A DNA stretch of 64,000 bases, from contig OU612065.1 in assembly GCA_914767715.1 (NCBI GenBank), forward strand, positions 40,114,001-40,178,000. The letters run 5' to 3'. Of this stretch, positions 46,213-58,316 are shown piece by piece. This stretch comes from Membranipora membranacea. Taxonomy: Eukaryota > Bryozoa > Gymnolaemata > Cheilostomatida > Membraniporidae. The notes under the pieces are model-generated. The model ran no database searches. It was not told where the DNA came from and saw only the letters and a list, made by a program, of their open reading frames with translations. Each line of letters starts with the position of its first letter. Position 1 is the stretch's first letter. Both the position numbers and the translations under genes were made by a program.

Positions 46213-48575
46213 GGAGCTTTAACTTCCAACTATACATGGATAGATGCACGTTAAAATATGAAAACACAGAAGGAAGTCTGTGTTCATCTGTGCAAACAAA
46301 CCGATTGTTCTTGAACGGAAACTAATATAGAACACCAACGGTAAACAAGGGTGTGACCTTGTTGACTTCTTGTGATTTTTTGTATTGCTGTGTCTTAGAC
46401 TTCAGAATCAGATCAGAATATTGATAATCATTACATTACATTATTACGTATGTCACTGGGTTCGCTTTGTTCAAGATGCTAAATATTCCATCAGGGATGC
46501 TTAATGTACTATAGTAAAGGCCTGTTCACAGTAATGTGGTTGCAATAGATCTCCTACGCCCAAGCAGTAAGATAACAAGGCTACGGGCTTTTCCCTACAT
46601 GTACAGGAAATTTTTTTCTTTTCCAAAGTGAATTTCAATAGGCATATTATAGTTAGTTATAGTTCTTTCTGTCCAATAATGCAGCAAGCTTGTGTAGTGA
46701 TGAGACCATTTTAATTAACAGATTTGCAATTCATGTGAACACTTTGTGTTTTCTGTTACTATTTAGAAATATGACAAATATGAGAATAAGTATTCATGAC
46801 TGCTGAGTTTGGCTGTTTGATGTGTATTCATAATATGTATACTCAGTGTAAGACTTTATATCATCACTTCCCTCCTCTCTTCCCACTCAGGGCGAGATGT
46901 TTGTGGGGGATATCTTTTGTAAAAGCTGTTGTAGATAGAATAACTTGGCACCTTTCCATGGGTCACGTTTTGTATCCTTGAGATAACTCTGATAAGGTAA
47001 ATGCGTATGACCATGCATATGATAAATGACTTGTGGAAAACCTGTTGTAGATAAAATAAATTGTTGGCACCTTTCCTTGAGATAATTCTGATAAGGTGAA
47101 GGCATGACTGTGAAGAAAATGACATGCAGAAGTTTTCGTAAAATGAAACTGAAGTTTTACTATGTGACAGGTTTACAACAACTTTGAAGAGGGGTTTGCT
47201 TCATCTCCCTGCAGTTGTCATCAAATTATTGGTGATAAAGCAATACCTCCTTATGAGATATCTAACAGCTTTTGTTGAACTCAGCTACTCAGCGTTAAAC
47301 ATTGGATGCATCTATCTACCAATGAAGTTTATCATGAAGGAACCTGCGCTCTCAACGACCACCATTTAGAATAGTGTAAATAAGCTGCTGGCAATCTTCC
47401 ACTGATATGCATACTGCAAATATGCACAAACGAGATAATAAAAGATAATCTCATCAGTCAGTACACAGACTCCCATCCCTCTTACATATTTCCTATGTGT
47501 GTGTCGTGTAAGACCACCGTGATATTGATAGCCAATAATAATTCACTCATGGAAATTATGATGGTAATTTCGGCCAAGTGAGTTTATTGTTGTGAAGTGG
47601 CATAATAGCAATAATGTGAAGAGTTTTCTTTCAAAGCTGTTTGCTCCTGGTTGTGGGATCAAAATGATTTGAATATAATTGTCCTTCTTTCTTTTGATCA
47701 TTACTCTTGATTGCCACCCTGACAAAATTAGGCACCTGAATTCGGAAACGGAAACCTGTAGAGTTTTTACGCCTGTTATCAATCCCCTTGAAAGATTCAA
47801 AGTGAGATAAGAAGCTCAAGTTGTATAACATTCGTAAGATTGAACTTGAATCAAGGAGCTGTACTCCCTGCTTAAATATTGACTGAAATTTTCTTCAACA
47901 TTTTTTGTGGAGCTGGATAAAGCGTTAATTCCGTCCATAGTATTTGTAATGGATATGCAAAATACCACAATTCCTTCGTTTTTGAATGGAACACTGGACT
48001 CAAACTCTCTGGACTTGAGTCATAACTTCTACCTACTTGTTTGAGACCATTGTCAATGATGCGAGAATTCATATTCTGAAAAATTTGTATTTTAGTGCAA
48101 TTATTCGAACCTTGCACCTAACTAGCTGTTAGACTCTTTTTCATGTTCTCCCCCCAATCACCTTTTCATTTCTGTACTATTTGGGACAACTACAACATTT
48201 TGCAGAAATTCATTTCCCTGGGAAATATTTGCAAAGACTTTGATTTTATCACTGAAAGAGATAACATAGGTATTGATAGATTATGATATTCTTTTCCACT
48301 AATGTGGCTAATGTCATATCATCGACATACTGCTTTTCTTTGAATCTCATCTCCCTAGTGCCAGTGACAGGGCAGATATCTATGCGATTATTTACTACAC
48401 ACCTATCTTGAGTTTTTGAGAGCCATATGGCAGCGATCATTGTTTGTATGAGATTTTTCACCGTCTTTGTCAAACTTTGTCAATAACTAATTTAAATGTG
48501 GCTGGTGAGGCTGTTGGGGGCTGTTGAATTAGATGATCCTTAATTTTTGACCTGCTGGTAAAAAGGTATTGGTAA
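46213..48575. other. Region downstream of caspase copy 2
   Basis: No gene. The latter part is homologous to about 20900-22350. A short partial duplication (ggcacctttcc ... ctgataagg) occurs near 46948-47100. Confidence 0.55.
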
Positions 48576-48737
48576 TCCACAAAAATTCAGTTTTGTGTTT
48601 ATGATAAATGCATGTGTATAGAAAATCCATAACCAGTGCCTCATATCACTTTTTCAAAAATGTTTTGGAAAAAAATAGAAGAAATGGCTGATTCACAGTC
48701 CTGTTTTCTACCACATATGTTTAGTATAACCAGTTGA

Positions 48738-51310
48738 GTGTGTTCTATTTATATTTTTTTGTCTGAAATGTGCCATGAAAGCTTGAAATTAATTAAACTT
48801 GGAGAAGTCACACATGTAGTTACCAAGGCACGTGCCGAAAGTGCTCCAGGCATTAATGGCATCAGTTATAAGCTATACAAGAAATGTCCAGGCATACTGG
48901 AGATCTTGACTAATGTGCGCAACCAAATCTGGAAGTCTGGCAAGATCCCAGATGAGTGGTGTTGTGCGAATGGTGTGTATATACCGAAAGAGGATAAGGC
49001 GGAAGACCTAGGGCAGTTCAGACCAATATCACTGCTAACTGTAGAAGGCAAGATATTCTTCAGCGTTCTGGCAAAACGCCTGACAGATTATCTTATGAAC
49101 AATGGATTCATTGATCCATCAGTTCAGAAGGCAGGCATCCCAGGATTCCCTGGATGTCTTGAGCATGTGAGCATGATTTGGTCAGCAATAAAATCTGCTA
49201 AACAAGCAAAATCAAACCTTGAGGTAATCTGGTTGGATTTGGCGAATGCCTATGGTTCTGTACCGCACAGCATAATTGACCTCGCACTATCACACTTCTG
49301 GGTGCCCGACAGGCTAAGGTTTATGGTTGAGCGCTACTGAAAAAGTTCAAAATGCGATTCACTACTAAGAACTTTACCACGAGCTGGCAAGAGCTGGCAG
49401 TAGGCATCCCTATGGGATGTGCTATATCACCTTTGCTATTCGTTATGGTGATGGAGATAGTTATACGGAATTCACAAGGCAGTGTGAATGGGATCCAGGT
49501 TGCGAATAACCAGATACTACCGCCGATGAGGGCCTTTATGGACGATATTACAATAATATCACCAGATAAGGCCCAGGTTGTAGCTTCAATCGATAGATTG
49601 CATGAGTTGATAGAGAGATGTGCGATGCGATTCAAACCTAGCAAGAGCCGGTCCCTGTCTTTGTGTAAAGGCAAACCTGTACCAAATACCTACTTCATAG
49701 GAACAGAGCGTATTCCCATGCTTGCAGAGCAGCTTAGGAAGATGGTATAGTTTACCGATCACGGACAGGTTTCGCGGTAACGAGGTGAAAAAGCAACTCA
49801 TTACAGGGCTGGACGCGATTGAAAAAATGTGGTCTGTCTGGTAAATACAAAGCCTGGATTCTCAACTTTGCACTCATGCCTCGAATTCTGTGGCCTCTGA
49901 CAGTTTGTGATATTCCGCTAACACCAGTTGAGAGAATGGAGCAAATGATTATCAAGCACATGCGTAAGTGGCTCGGAGTTCCAAGGAGCTTCAACACTAA
50001 TGCACTGTATGCCAGTTCGTTTACTCTTTCACTACCTATGAAATCGCTTGTGGAAGAGTACAAAAATCAAAGGCGAGACTGGATATGATGTTGAACGAGT
50101 CACCAGATCAGCTGATCAGGGAATGTGCTCCAACACTTGACACTGGCAAAAAATGGTCTGTCACAGGGACTGTCAGAGATGCCAAATCTCGACTTGAGAT
50201 AAGTGAGATTGTGGGTGCTGTGACAACTGCACGTCATGGCATCGGCTGGGAAGCAAACTGGTGGTTCTCAAAGGAAAGCCCAAAGGTTAGATGGGAGATG
50301 GTAGTTGATGAGGTGCGCAAGATGGAAGAGGAGCGCCGCCAGACATAAGCTGTAGGCCAAGCCCAACAAGGCAGGTGGACTTGTTGGGAGTCTGTTGAGC
50401 AGCGTCAGCTCAAATGGACAGAATTGTGGTCGATGGAGCCACAAAGGATCAGCTTTCTGGTTGGTGCAGCTTATGATCAACTGCCGACCCCGGCAAACCT
50501 GGAACGCTTGAATTTGACCGAGAACTCGAAATGCGCAGAGTGCTCGGCTAAGGGCACACTTCGACATATACTGTCGAATTGCCAACAGAGCCTGGGAAGA
50601 TACCCGTATAGGCATAATCAAGTCCTGGAAGTGCTGTGTAAATATGTCACGAAGAAGTGTGAATATGCTAATGCTGGTGGTGAAGCGCGTGAAAAGATTT
50701 TGCGCAAAAAGGGATTGATGAACAGCGGAGAATGGCAGGTGAGATGCGACCTCACAGAGCAGCTCAGCATGCCACAGCATATTGTGATCACGAACCAAAG
50801 ACCACACTTAATTGTTTGGTCTGACAAAGAAAAAGCACTAATACTGATGGAATTGACGGTGCCTTGGGAAGAAAATCTCTCATACGCGCATGAGAGAAAA
50901 CTGACAAGATACGAAGATCTGGTCACACAATGCCAGGACAAAGGTTGGAATTGCGAATTATTTGCAGTGGAAGTTGGCTGCCGTGGATTCATGGCTAGAT
51001 CAGCGACCAAATTTCTGACTAGAGTTGGGCTTTCAGGAAGAGCACTCAAACAAGCCACAACAAGCATAGTACATGAGGCAGAAAGCGCATCTGCATGGAT
51101 TTGGCAACAGCACTGTGTGAAGACAAAAGCTAAGTAATCCTATTACTTGTAAGCTGGGGTTTAACACACTCATTTTGTTTTGTGGAGTTGGCCAGCATTT
51201 AATTCCTTTTGTTAAAATCCTTGTAAGGATTAGAATGAGGGGATTAAGTGATGATAAGCAAACTGCTCGGGGTAGAAGGCTAAGCAGGATTATGCCTTTA
51301 ATACTCAAAT
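48738..51310 (+). mobile_element. Non-LTR retrotransposon, 5' truncated and frameshifted
   Basis: Open pieces 48738-49340, 49352-49750, 49819-50088, 50085-50348 and 50424-51137 cover one protein in different frames. RT motifs are APGINGISYKLYK, LGQFRPISLL, motif A WLDLANAYGSVPH, motif B PMGCAISPLLF and motif C FMDDITI. A thumb region and a CCHC knuckle CX2CX7HX4C (CAECSAKGTLRHILSNC) follow. Last comes a PD-(D/E)xK-like segment RPHLIVWS...LMELTVPWEE. This C-terminal architecture is that of elements with a restriction-like endonuclease (R2/NeSL/Hero-type) rather than an AP endonuclease. The PD aspartate position reads His (codon 50805-50807). A stop ends the first piece at 49340. The N-terminal part is missing. 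Confidence 0.82.
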
Positions 51311-51990
51311 TAAAGTAGTTTAATCTCTGCAGGGTGGAAAATCAAAGTGAGTCTGAGTTAGATCTAAGGTATTACAAACATAGGATTAAAAGCTTGGCCC
51401 TCGCATAAAAGGCAGGCAGAGCGAGACAGGAAATCACAGTCAGCCCACTGGCTGTAGCGCATACAAGTCATATCTCTGACTTGTGTATGAGTAGTACTAT
51501 GCTCAATGTGGTGAATTTGAGTAGTGAACAAGTGGCACGAGGGGCGGGTGCCTTGACGATAGCGACTTTGCGCCGATGAGTTGATGGAAAGCAAACCTCC
51601 CTGCACTGGTTTGGCTTAGAGTATAAACATGAGAGTGATGGGGCGAACATTGTTGCACTGAAACAATCAAGAGTTGGCAGCCTCCCTGGTTGCGCAACAG
51701 CGTAAACACACCAATTATTTCAAACCACCGAAACTTACAAAATGCACTGAGGGATCGATGAGATTGATTGAGATGTTCAGCAACACACAGGGGTGGCTTC
51801 ATGCTGCTGGGGCCGGCCATGAGGAGGTTGTACTAGAGAAGGCCTCGAAACAGCGATTGACTCATGGTTTCTAGTTGAAGACCTGTGTGTTGTGCAGTGG
51901 TACGCGCACCACTGTATGTTGTATCTAAAAAACAGCTTACTTTACCCATAATTATCTCCAACATACATCAATGAAAATCAGTAAGCTTCA
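51311..51990. other. LINE 3' flank, unassigned
   Basis: Probably the end of the LINE 3' untranslated region and adjoining DNA. No gene; the open frames on both strands look fortuitous. Confidence 0.4.
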
Positions 51991-51994
51991 GCGG

Positions 51995-52175
51995 CTTGGG
52001 TGGCCCAGTGGCTAGTGTGCTTTGGTCACAACTTGGGCCTCTCGCATGTTATAATTGTGATATATGTAAAAGATATTAGATTATTCATATTTTATATTTA
52101 CCTCTTTGCTTCTATTTTGGTCACAACGCAAGTGGCCCAAGTTCAATACCCGGTTGTGACCAAAATGCCTCCCCC
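51995..52175 (+). repeat. tRNA-derived SINE with split promoter
   Basis: Box A (tggcccagtggctag) near 52001 and box B (aagttcaatacccgg) near 52138 are about 120 bp apart instead of 30-40. ttggtcacaac occurs before and after the extra sequence, which suggests an insertion or internal duplication within the SINE head. It ends in a C run. Confidence 0.5.
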
Positions 52176-52177
52176 CC

Positions 52178-52270
52178 ACAATTATTTTAAGTGAATACAG
52201 CCATAGAAAATAGGAATTTGAACTTGGGCTGCTGAGATCAAACACTCCCACCGCTCAGCCACAATGTGAG
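52178..52270 (-). repeat. tRNA-derived SINE, minus-strand copy
   Basis: Reverse complement of the SINE heads at 53405-53485 and 53815-53895 (tggctgagcggtgggagtg ... aagttcaaattcc). It lies tail to tail with the SINE at 51995. Confidence 0.65.
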
Positions 52271-52275
52271 AGAGA

Positions 52276-52910
52276 GTTATCTATTTTATTTTATCTTTAG
52301 ACAAAATAAAAACAACTACGCCTCTTTTTGCAGGCAAAATGTATGTACAATTATGTTTTAAATGATATAGTCTGAAGGTTAGTTGTGGCACTTTGAACTG
52401 AACTGCAAAGGAAAGAAAAACAAGCAACAGGTCTACGTATGGATATGAATATATTAGTGTTGAGCAAGATATGACTCAAAATTTAAATTATTTTTACTAT
52501 TATGTACAAAGGTGATTCTATTATGTCAAACAAAGAAGAAATTTCTAAACATATTATAGTAATTACTCTGGGATGAAAAAAATATGATGGGAACAAAATT
52601 ATATACATGTACAAAAAGGAAACAAAACTAATGGCAATTTGATGTTTATGGATTGTAATGAATCACGTTTGGTAGGAAGCATATCAAGTTGAACATGTTG
52701 ATGTTAAAATATGAAACGCTTTGGTTTTACGATAAAATAAAAATTGAAAAGATAATATTTGCATTTAGGGTTTCGAAAGTAGCTGCGACTCTCCGTATGC
52801 TTGGTTCTCTGTTTATACATCATCTATCTCTGTTTACAATCTGTTCTGGTGTTGTCTGCTGAGTGGGACCATCATGGTCCCCGTACCCTCACCCAGCAGT
52901 ATGGCCTACT
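52276..52910. other. Unassigned AT-rich stretch
   Basis: Nothing recognised, except an imperfect hairpin at about 52857-52898 (inner arms gggacca/tggtccc). Confidence 0.5.
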
Positions 52911-53270
52911 CTACCTCTTAGGGTGACCTGACCAGTGACTGTATTCTGGATGGAGGGGTCTTGCTCCATTAGTTAGGTAGGTTGCTTGACTTCGTTTTTG
53001 TTGTGGATTCACCGACAAAATCTCCCTCTGTTCAATGTAAGAGATGAGAGACATGTGGTCCGCTTGGTCTAGATCAATGCTGTCTCTTAGACATAAGTAA
53101 TTTTGGCATTTGTTTAAGAAGTGGAAGACAGTTTCATCCTCCATGAGGCATGAGCAAGTTGGTGTGTATGTCTGCCACGATGTGCCGCTAAAGCTTGCAA
53201 AGCTCAGTGCAAAATAATCCAGGTGGTTCAATTCAATGATGTAGTGGGTGTAAGTAGCAATAAATAGGTT
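52911..53270 (-). mobile_element. LINE ORF2 C-terminal remnant
   Basis: The minus-strand frame includes HYIIELNHLDYFALSFASF followed by PTCSCLMEDETVFHFLNKC. The C-x-C ... ET-x-x-H-F-L-x-x-C pattern is typical of the cysteine/histidine motif near the end of Jockey/CR1/RTE-type LINE proteins. It is a short fragment, with no RT here. Confidence 0.5.
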
Positions 53271-53406
53271 TTATTTACCTATCATCTCTTTTACTACTTG
53301 TTGGTTTAACTTGTTTAACCTATTTATTGCTACTTACACCCACTACATCATTGAATTGAACCACCTGGATTATTTTGCACTGAGCTTTGCAAGCTTTAGT
53401 GGCACA
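53181..53406. repeat. Large hairpin: 90-bp inverted arms, 46-bp loop
   Basis: 53181-53270 is the reverse complement of 53317-53406 with about one mismatch. The left arm is the LINE remnant; the right arm is the same LINE sequence at the head of a SINE-bearing repeat unit. Confidence 0.9.
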
Positions 53407-53503
53407 TTATGGCTGAGCGGTGGGAGTGTTTGATCTCAGCAGCCCAAGTTCAAATTCCTATTTTCTATGGCTGTATTCATTGAAAATAATTGCGGGGGGG
53501 GGG
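53271..53503 (+). repeat. LINE-SINE chimeric repeat unit 1
   Basis: A LINE-derived stretch is followed at about 53407 by a tRNA-derived SINE head: box A tggctgagcgg, box B agttcaaattcc. It ends near a poly-G run (from about 53490). It matches 53664-53897. Confidence 0.75.
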
Positions 53504-53663
53504 GGGGTCTGCCACATAATAGGACATCGATACTCCAGCTGTCTACCATGGAAAGAACAGCCATTTTAATTTGCAATTATATATAAATATACCACAGTTA
53601 TAACATTATAGCATGCTTGTTGCGCGAGAAGCCCGGCCGAGTTCAAATCCTGGTGAAGACAGA

Positions 53664-53897
53664 TTTTATTTACCTATCATCTCTTTTACTACTTGTTGGT
53701 TTAACTTGTTTTGTTTTGGTACCTATTTATTGCTACTAACACCCACTACATCATTGAATTGAACCACCTGGATTATTTTGCACTGAGCTTTGCAAGCTTT
53801 AGCGGCACATCGTGGCTGAGCGGTGGGAGTGTTTGATCTCAGCAGCCCAAGTTCAAATTCCTATTTTCTATGGCTGTATTCACTGAAAATAATTGCA
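53664..53897 (+). repeat. LINE-SINE chimeric repeat unit 2
   Basis: Direct copy of unit 1 with few changes. It is preceded by another box-B-like piece (gagttcaaatcctgg, about 53638-53653). Here the LINE sequence continues four bases further (catcg) before joining the tRNA-like part. Confidence 0.75.
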
Positions 53898-53940
53898 GGG
53901 GGGGGTCTGCCACATAATAGGACATTGATACTCCAGCTGT

Positions 53941-54090
53941 CTACCATGGAAAGAACAGCCATTTTAATTTGCAATTATAATGACATCGCCGATTGGCCAT
54001 CCATCATAAACACGATCCACAACCTGAGTGAATATCATCCACACCCCTGAAGTTGTGTGGCATTTATGATCGCCGCATTACTAGTTTTAT
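53941..54090 (+). repeat. Dispersed ~150-bp repeat, copy A
   Basis: Matches 58164-58316 and partly 53536-53570. It contains an ORF of about 34 codons starting MERTAILIC. The two ORFs differ mostly at amino-acid-changing sites, so selection on protein is not apparent. Confidence 0.75.
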
Positions 54091-56874
54091 TGTTGGTACT
54101 TGTACTTAGTTTGGCCACAATAATGGTCATTTGGTCAGCAGATTTGACGTTATGCAAAAGTGGCGAAAAAATATAAGCTGTATTCGAGAGTCTTCTGTCT
54201 TCGCAATATGCAAGATAATTTGTTTAAAGTCAATGTGTATGACATTCGAAGTGTACTCTAAGAGAAAATCATAATCAATTTTGTTTCGAGCCTATGATCT
54301 GTACTGAATTGATGATTGAAATTTCCCATATTTTCACGGCTTCTCAACAAAAATGCATTGTATGGCATGACGTAAAAAGTCAATTTAGAATAGTCATATA
54401 TCAGAGAAAAGAAAATTTCACGATGAATGCAATCTCTATGTATACATTCCACATGCTTTGAAATTTCTTGCAATCAATTTGACTCCTCCATTTACATTGA
54501 CAGAAACAGCGTTTTCTGCCTCATTTCCTCCCTAAAATGACACAACGTCATCGAATCAAGTTTTTGTTCAGGTATTCATTTTCAGTAGCATGGCAGCTTT
54601 CCAACAGTATACGATATGTTGATATTCGGATCGGTCTTTGACATTGCCTTAAACAGATCTTGCCTTTTGCATGAATAATAGTCTGTATGCAAGAAAATAT
54701 CACCTATTCTATGATATTGGGTGAGCATTCATTATGCTAAATTGTGTGTCCTGGCTAGTCAGAAACTTCATATTCCCAGGGTCCTCAGCCTTTAGTATGA
54801 CTACACCTGTGTTACGCTGTCATATCTGGCAAATATTTGAGAATCAATGCATTGGAAGTAAACAATGTACTGAATTGATTACATATTGAGATTGGCTCTA
54901 ATGACATGTGATAATATTTCACATCAGTATGTGAAAATGCCATTTGGAATTTCATTTTTCATCTTTTAAAAAAAAAGATCAATTTCTTGAAGGATCTGAA
55001 CTCCGAAACTAATCACAATATTCGTAGAAATGATTTAAAAGTAAAAAAAAACAAAAACAACAATCGGGATGAGAGGTCTATGTTGTGCACTGGCGATCCA
55101 CTGTACAACAAGTACCTAAACTAAAAGGAGGTGTGGAGATAGGCCCTCAGACTTGCATGCATTCGAGCCTGGTTTCCTACATTCAGGGGCAGTGGTAGAG
55201 AGAATATGGAAAACATAATAGATAATCTTTCTGTGTGAAGAGGATGGGATATTTAAGGATGCGGAGCACAGATAAGGCTAACTGCAGAATAATGCTAAAT
55301 TTGGATTCAGCATAGCCAAATCTTGTTCCATTCAGATATCAGATTATATTATTTAATTTTTATCTGATGCGATATATATGGATATAACTCTTGACACATG
55401 ATATATTTATCATTTATGACATATTATTAACCATGGCAATCGGGAAGCCCTAGCTAATCCTTCCTCAATAACCTAAGAAGAGGGTCAGGTTTCAAGCTAA
55501 GTGTCATAAGAGCCTTAGAAATGTAGCGATATGCTACCAGGAAATACTTAAGTAAATAACGTTTTTTTTACTCATGTAACAGAAAATACCTGAATGATTA
55601 ACAAGACTACTGGGGGTTCCTCTGCGAAAGGGGGCAACTAATACGCCATTTACTAGTTAACCCCCAATAATTAGAAGAAATATGTTTTTAGTAAATAAGG
55701 TGATCGGGGGAATGGGCAGGGCAAATCGGCCTTGTTACTTAGAAAAGGCGGAAATTCAGCACCAGCCCCACATTTCATACACCTTTCACACACTGGAAAA
55801 TACAATTACATCAGAAGTACTTTAAAGCGGGAAGGTGGGAATTGTGTCTTTTCTGTATTTTGATAATAAGAACGAGAAAAACCTGCAAACAGGCGAGATT
55901 ATTAAATTAGCATAACTCGTTATAAAGGTGCGACGTAGAACTTGATAATGTATGAGGCGAGATAAGATAACTACAAAATATATGGTTTAAAGGCCTGGCT
56001 AAAGTTACAAAGTATAACACAGTACTGCATTAATAAATAACTGAGCCTTGTCACGTTGCTCAAAAAAAATGAGTTCTTGAGGTGTAAAAAGATTTGTATT
56101 TCCTTTAGTTTCCTGACCTAGGTTTGGTAAGGTACAAAAAGGTCTTTTATGCCCTTGGTAATTAAAAACAAGATTTGACAAATATTACAAGGTTTGAGAG
56201 AAATGAGAAGTTGCCCTCCCACAACCAACTAAGGAAAGTGTCCTTGAACCTAAACCTATATTTCACAACGCACTGATATTTTATGATTAATATGATATTT
56301 ATGATATTTTAACAGCTACAGGCTTAATTTTATAATATGGCTTTTGATTTTAATATATTATCTCATGCACAACGCTTAGAAATAATTGTTCTAAACAATT
56401 CTGTTAAAGACTACCCAAAGACCAATGCATTTTACTGACATGTAGTAAATTATGACAAAGTTATGTAAGATTGTCATGGGGAAAATAATCACAGCTTGAT
56501 TTTAGTAAATAATAAATGTCAGTTAATGTGGTGTATTGTCATAAACATACTAACTCAGATAAAGCTTGAGTTTACTCAAATCTAATGAGGAAAAAATGAA
56601 GTATTTTAAGTCAATACATACTATACACAAGTGATAAAACAAAATTATAATAATTGCAAAATGACTATTTATTTGTATAATGATATCAATATTATGACCT
56701 CTCCCTTGTTGCTATGTTATACAAAGCAACAGCATGTCCTTAATTGATATAAATTCAGGCTGTGTAACGGCCATTTGCCATTTAGTATGAGACGATTCTA
56801 AGCTTGCTGATAAATTTAAGTTTGTGAAGCTATTGAGATATTTTTTATAAAAGACCAGCTTCAATCAGCTCTTC
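54091..56874. other. Unassigned AT-rich region
   Basis: Nearly 2.8 kb in which I recognise no gene, RNA or repeat beyond simple A- and T-rich runs. Confidence 0.5.
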
Positions 56875-57285
56875 ATGAGAGAGATTCTGTATTCATTTCT
56901 TGGCCAAATGGGTCATGAAACCAGCATTGTTCAAGGCAACTCAATAATACCCGCTGTGAGAAGATCTTCTCAGTTGGGAGTTAGCAAGAGGAAAGTGACC
57001 TTCATATGGTATATACTATCTACTGGTAACAATAAGGGGTGTAAACTTATGAGTTTTTGAAGGATCTGAGATTTCTACATGTGTTATATGTTAAATGCTA
57101 TAAAATTAATATAAGCACAAAAAAGCTCCAGTTTGTATAGGTTTGTGCTGACATTGGAGTAGAGAAAGGGTTAAACAGCCTGTCAAGGTTTTATTTCAGA
57201 TTTTCAGGCAAGTCATGCTTCACACACTGAATGAGGAAAACATGCCGATTCACAGACGGTATTGCATTGAAACAAAATGTATAAG
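56875..57285 (+). CDS. Two-exon start of an unidentified gene
   Basis: ATG at 56875 opens a 134-nt exon (to 57008, donor GTATAT, phase 2). It joins in frame to 57208-57285 (acceptor ttttcag, donor GTATGA, phase 2). The encoded 70 residues begin MREILYSFLGQMGHE and contain VRRSSQLGVSKRKVTFIW and MLHTLNEENMPIHRRY. They are basic and compositionally ordinary. A TATA-like tataaaag lies at 56846. I do not recognise the family. A third exon from about 57600 (RVILSQNTAFYDSDK) would fit the phase but lacks a good donor. It might be joined to the exons at 59312-60291. Confidence 0.4.
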
Positions 57286-58163
57286 GTATGAACGTGACTC
57301 CACCTGAACAATTATTTTGATATCTTAACTTTTTTTCATGTCAAATATTGTCACAATATCTATCAATGTACAAAACATTCGAACAACAAATAATTATTCT
57401 TTAATCGGAAATATTTTGAAAAAGTAGAGGGCGTTCACAGTTGCCTACCTACAGCCTAGCAGTTTTTTCTGATATATCAATATTTTCATACCACTTCTCA
57501 AAGACTTCTTAAGGATAGACAAAAACTTATACACATCAACATCACTTATCTAAGGTTTCGCATGCTATGAAATAAAAGTGACAATTATTGATTTACAGAA
57601 GAGTGATTCTATCCCAGAACACAGCTTTTTATGATTCTGATAAGTTATGTTGTATATAGTATCAAGCTGCTTAGAATTTGATGACTGTAGAATCCAATCA
57701 CACAAAAATGAGGTAAAAAGCTGCATGCACAAGGTCAGTTCAACAGAAACCAGTAAATGGAATTGTTAAAATATTGCTTGTTCTTGCTCCCTTCCTTTCA
57801 AATGGACATTCAAGCTAATATATAATTGTTGAAGAATTGAGTTACTTTATGTGTAAGGAGACATTTTTGTCATAGTAGTAAAGATATGCATTATAAAACG
57901 AGCAGACTCAGAGTATTAGTAATAAAACCTGAATAACAAAGCCATGGAGTAAAAATATAAGGCCACTGATTTAAAAACCATGTAAATTTCATATTATTGG
58001 ATGCAGTTGCATGGTGTATAAACTGTCTTTTTAAGCATCCGTGAATTTAAGATTGGGATTATCAAAGCGGTTTCTCCTAAATCTAATCCAATCCTATTCA
58101 GCTTCAAAAATAAGCCCAAAATTTACCCCCTTTGACTATGTTATGAAGCATTGAAGTTGACCC

Positions 58164-58316
58164 TTTCAATGTGGCATGGAAAAGACAGCCATTTTAATTT
58201 GCACTTATCATGACAACGCCAATTGGCCACCCATCATTAATTTAATCGACAACCTGAGTGTATATCATCCACACCACTAAAGCTTTGTGGCATTTATGAT
58301 CGTGGCATTTCTAGGC
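58164..58316 (+). repeat. Dispersed ~150-bp repeat, copy B
   Basis: Second copy of 53941-54090, with similar length and an open frame of the same size. Confidence 0.75.

Larger units (their letters stand above)
26075..48575. repeat. Segmental duplication, copy 2
   Basis: Direct-orientation copy of 10821-22350, enlarged by about 15 kb of transposon insertions in the caspase intron. The left breakpoint falls inside a TIKI intron, so only the 3' TIKI exons were carried along. Confidence 0.9.

Noticed and set aside
46856-47125. Minus-strand ORFs in the region downstream of caspase copy 2
   Set aside because: No family marks; they overlap a partial local duplication.
52857-52898. Imperfect GC-rich hairpin as a microRNA precursor
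   Set aside because: Too short and interrupted; no supporting context.
53407-53460. Functional tRNA gene
   Set aside because: A and B boxes are present but the arms do not form a cloverleaf and copies are repeat-embedded; a SINE is the better reading.
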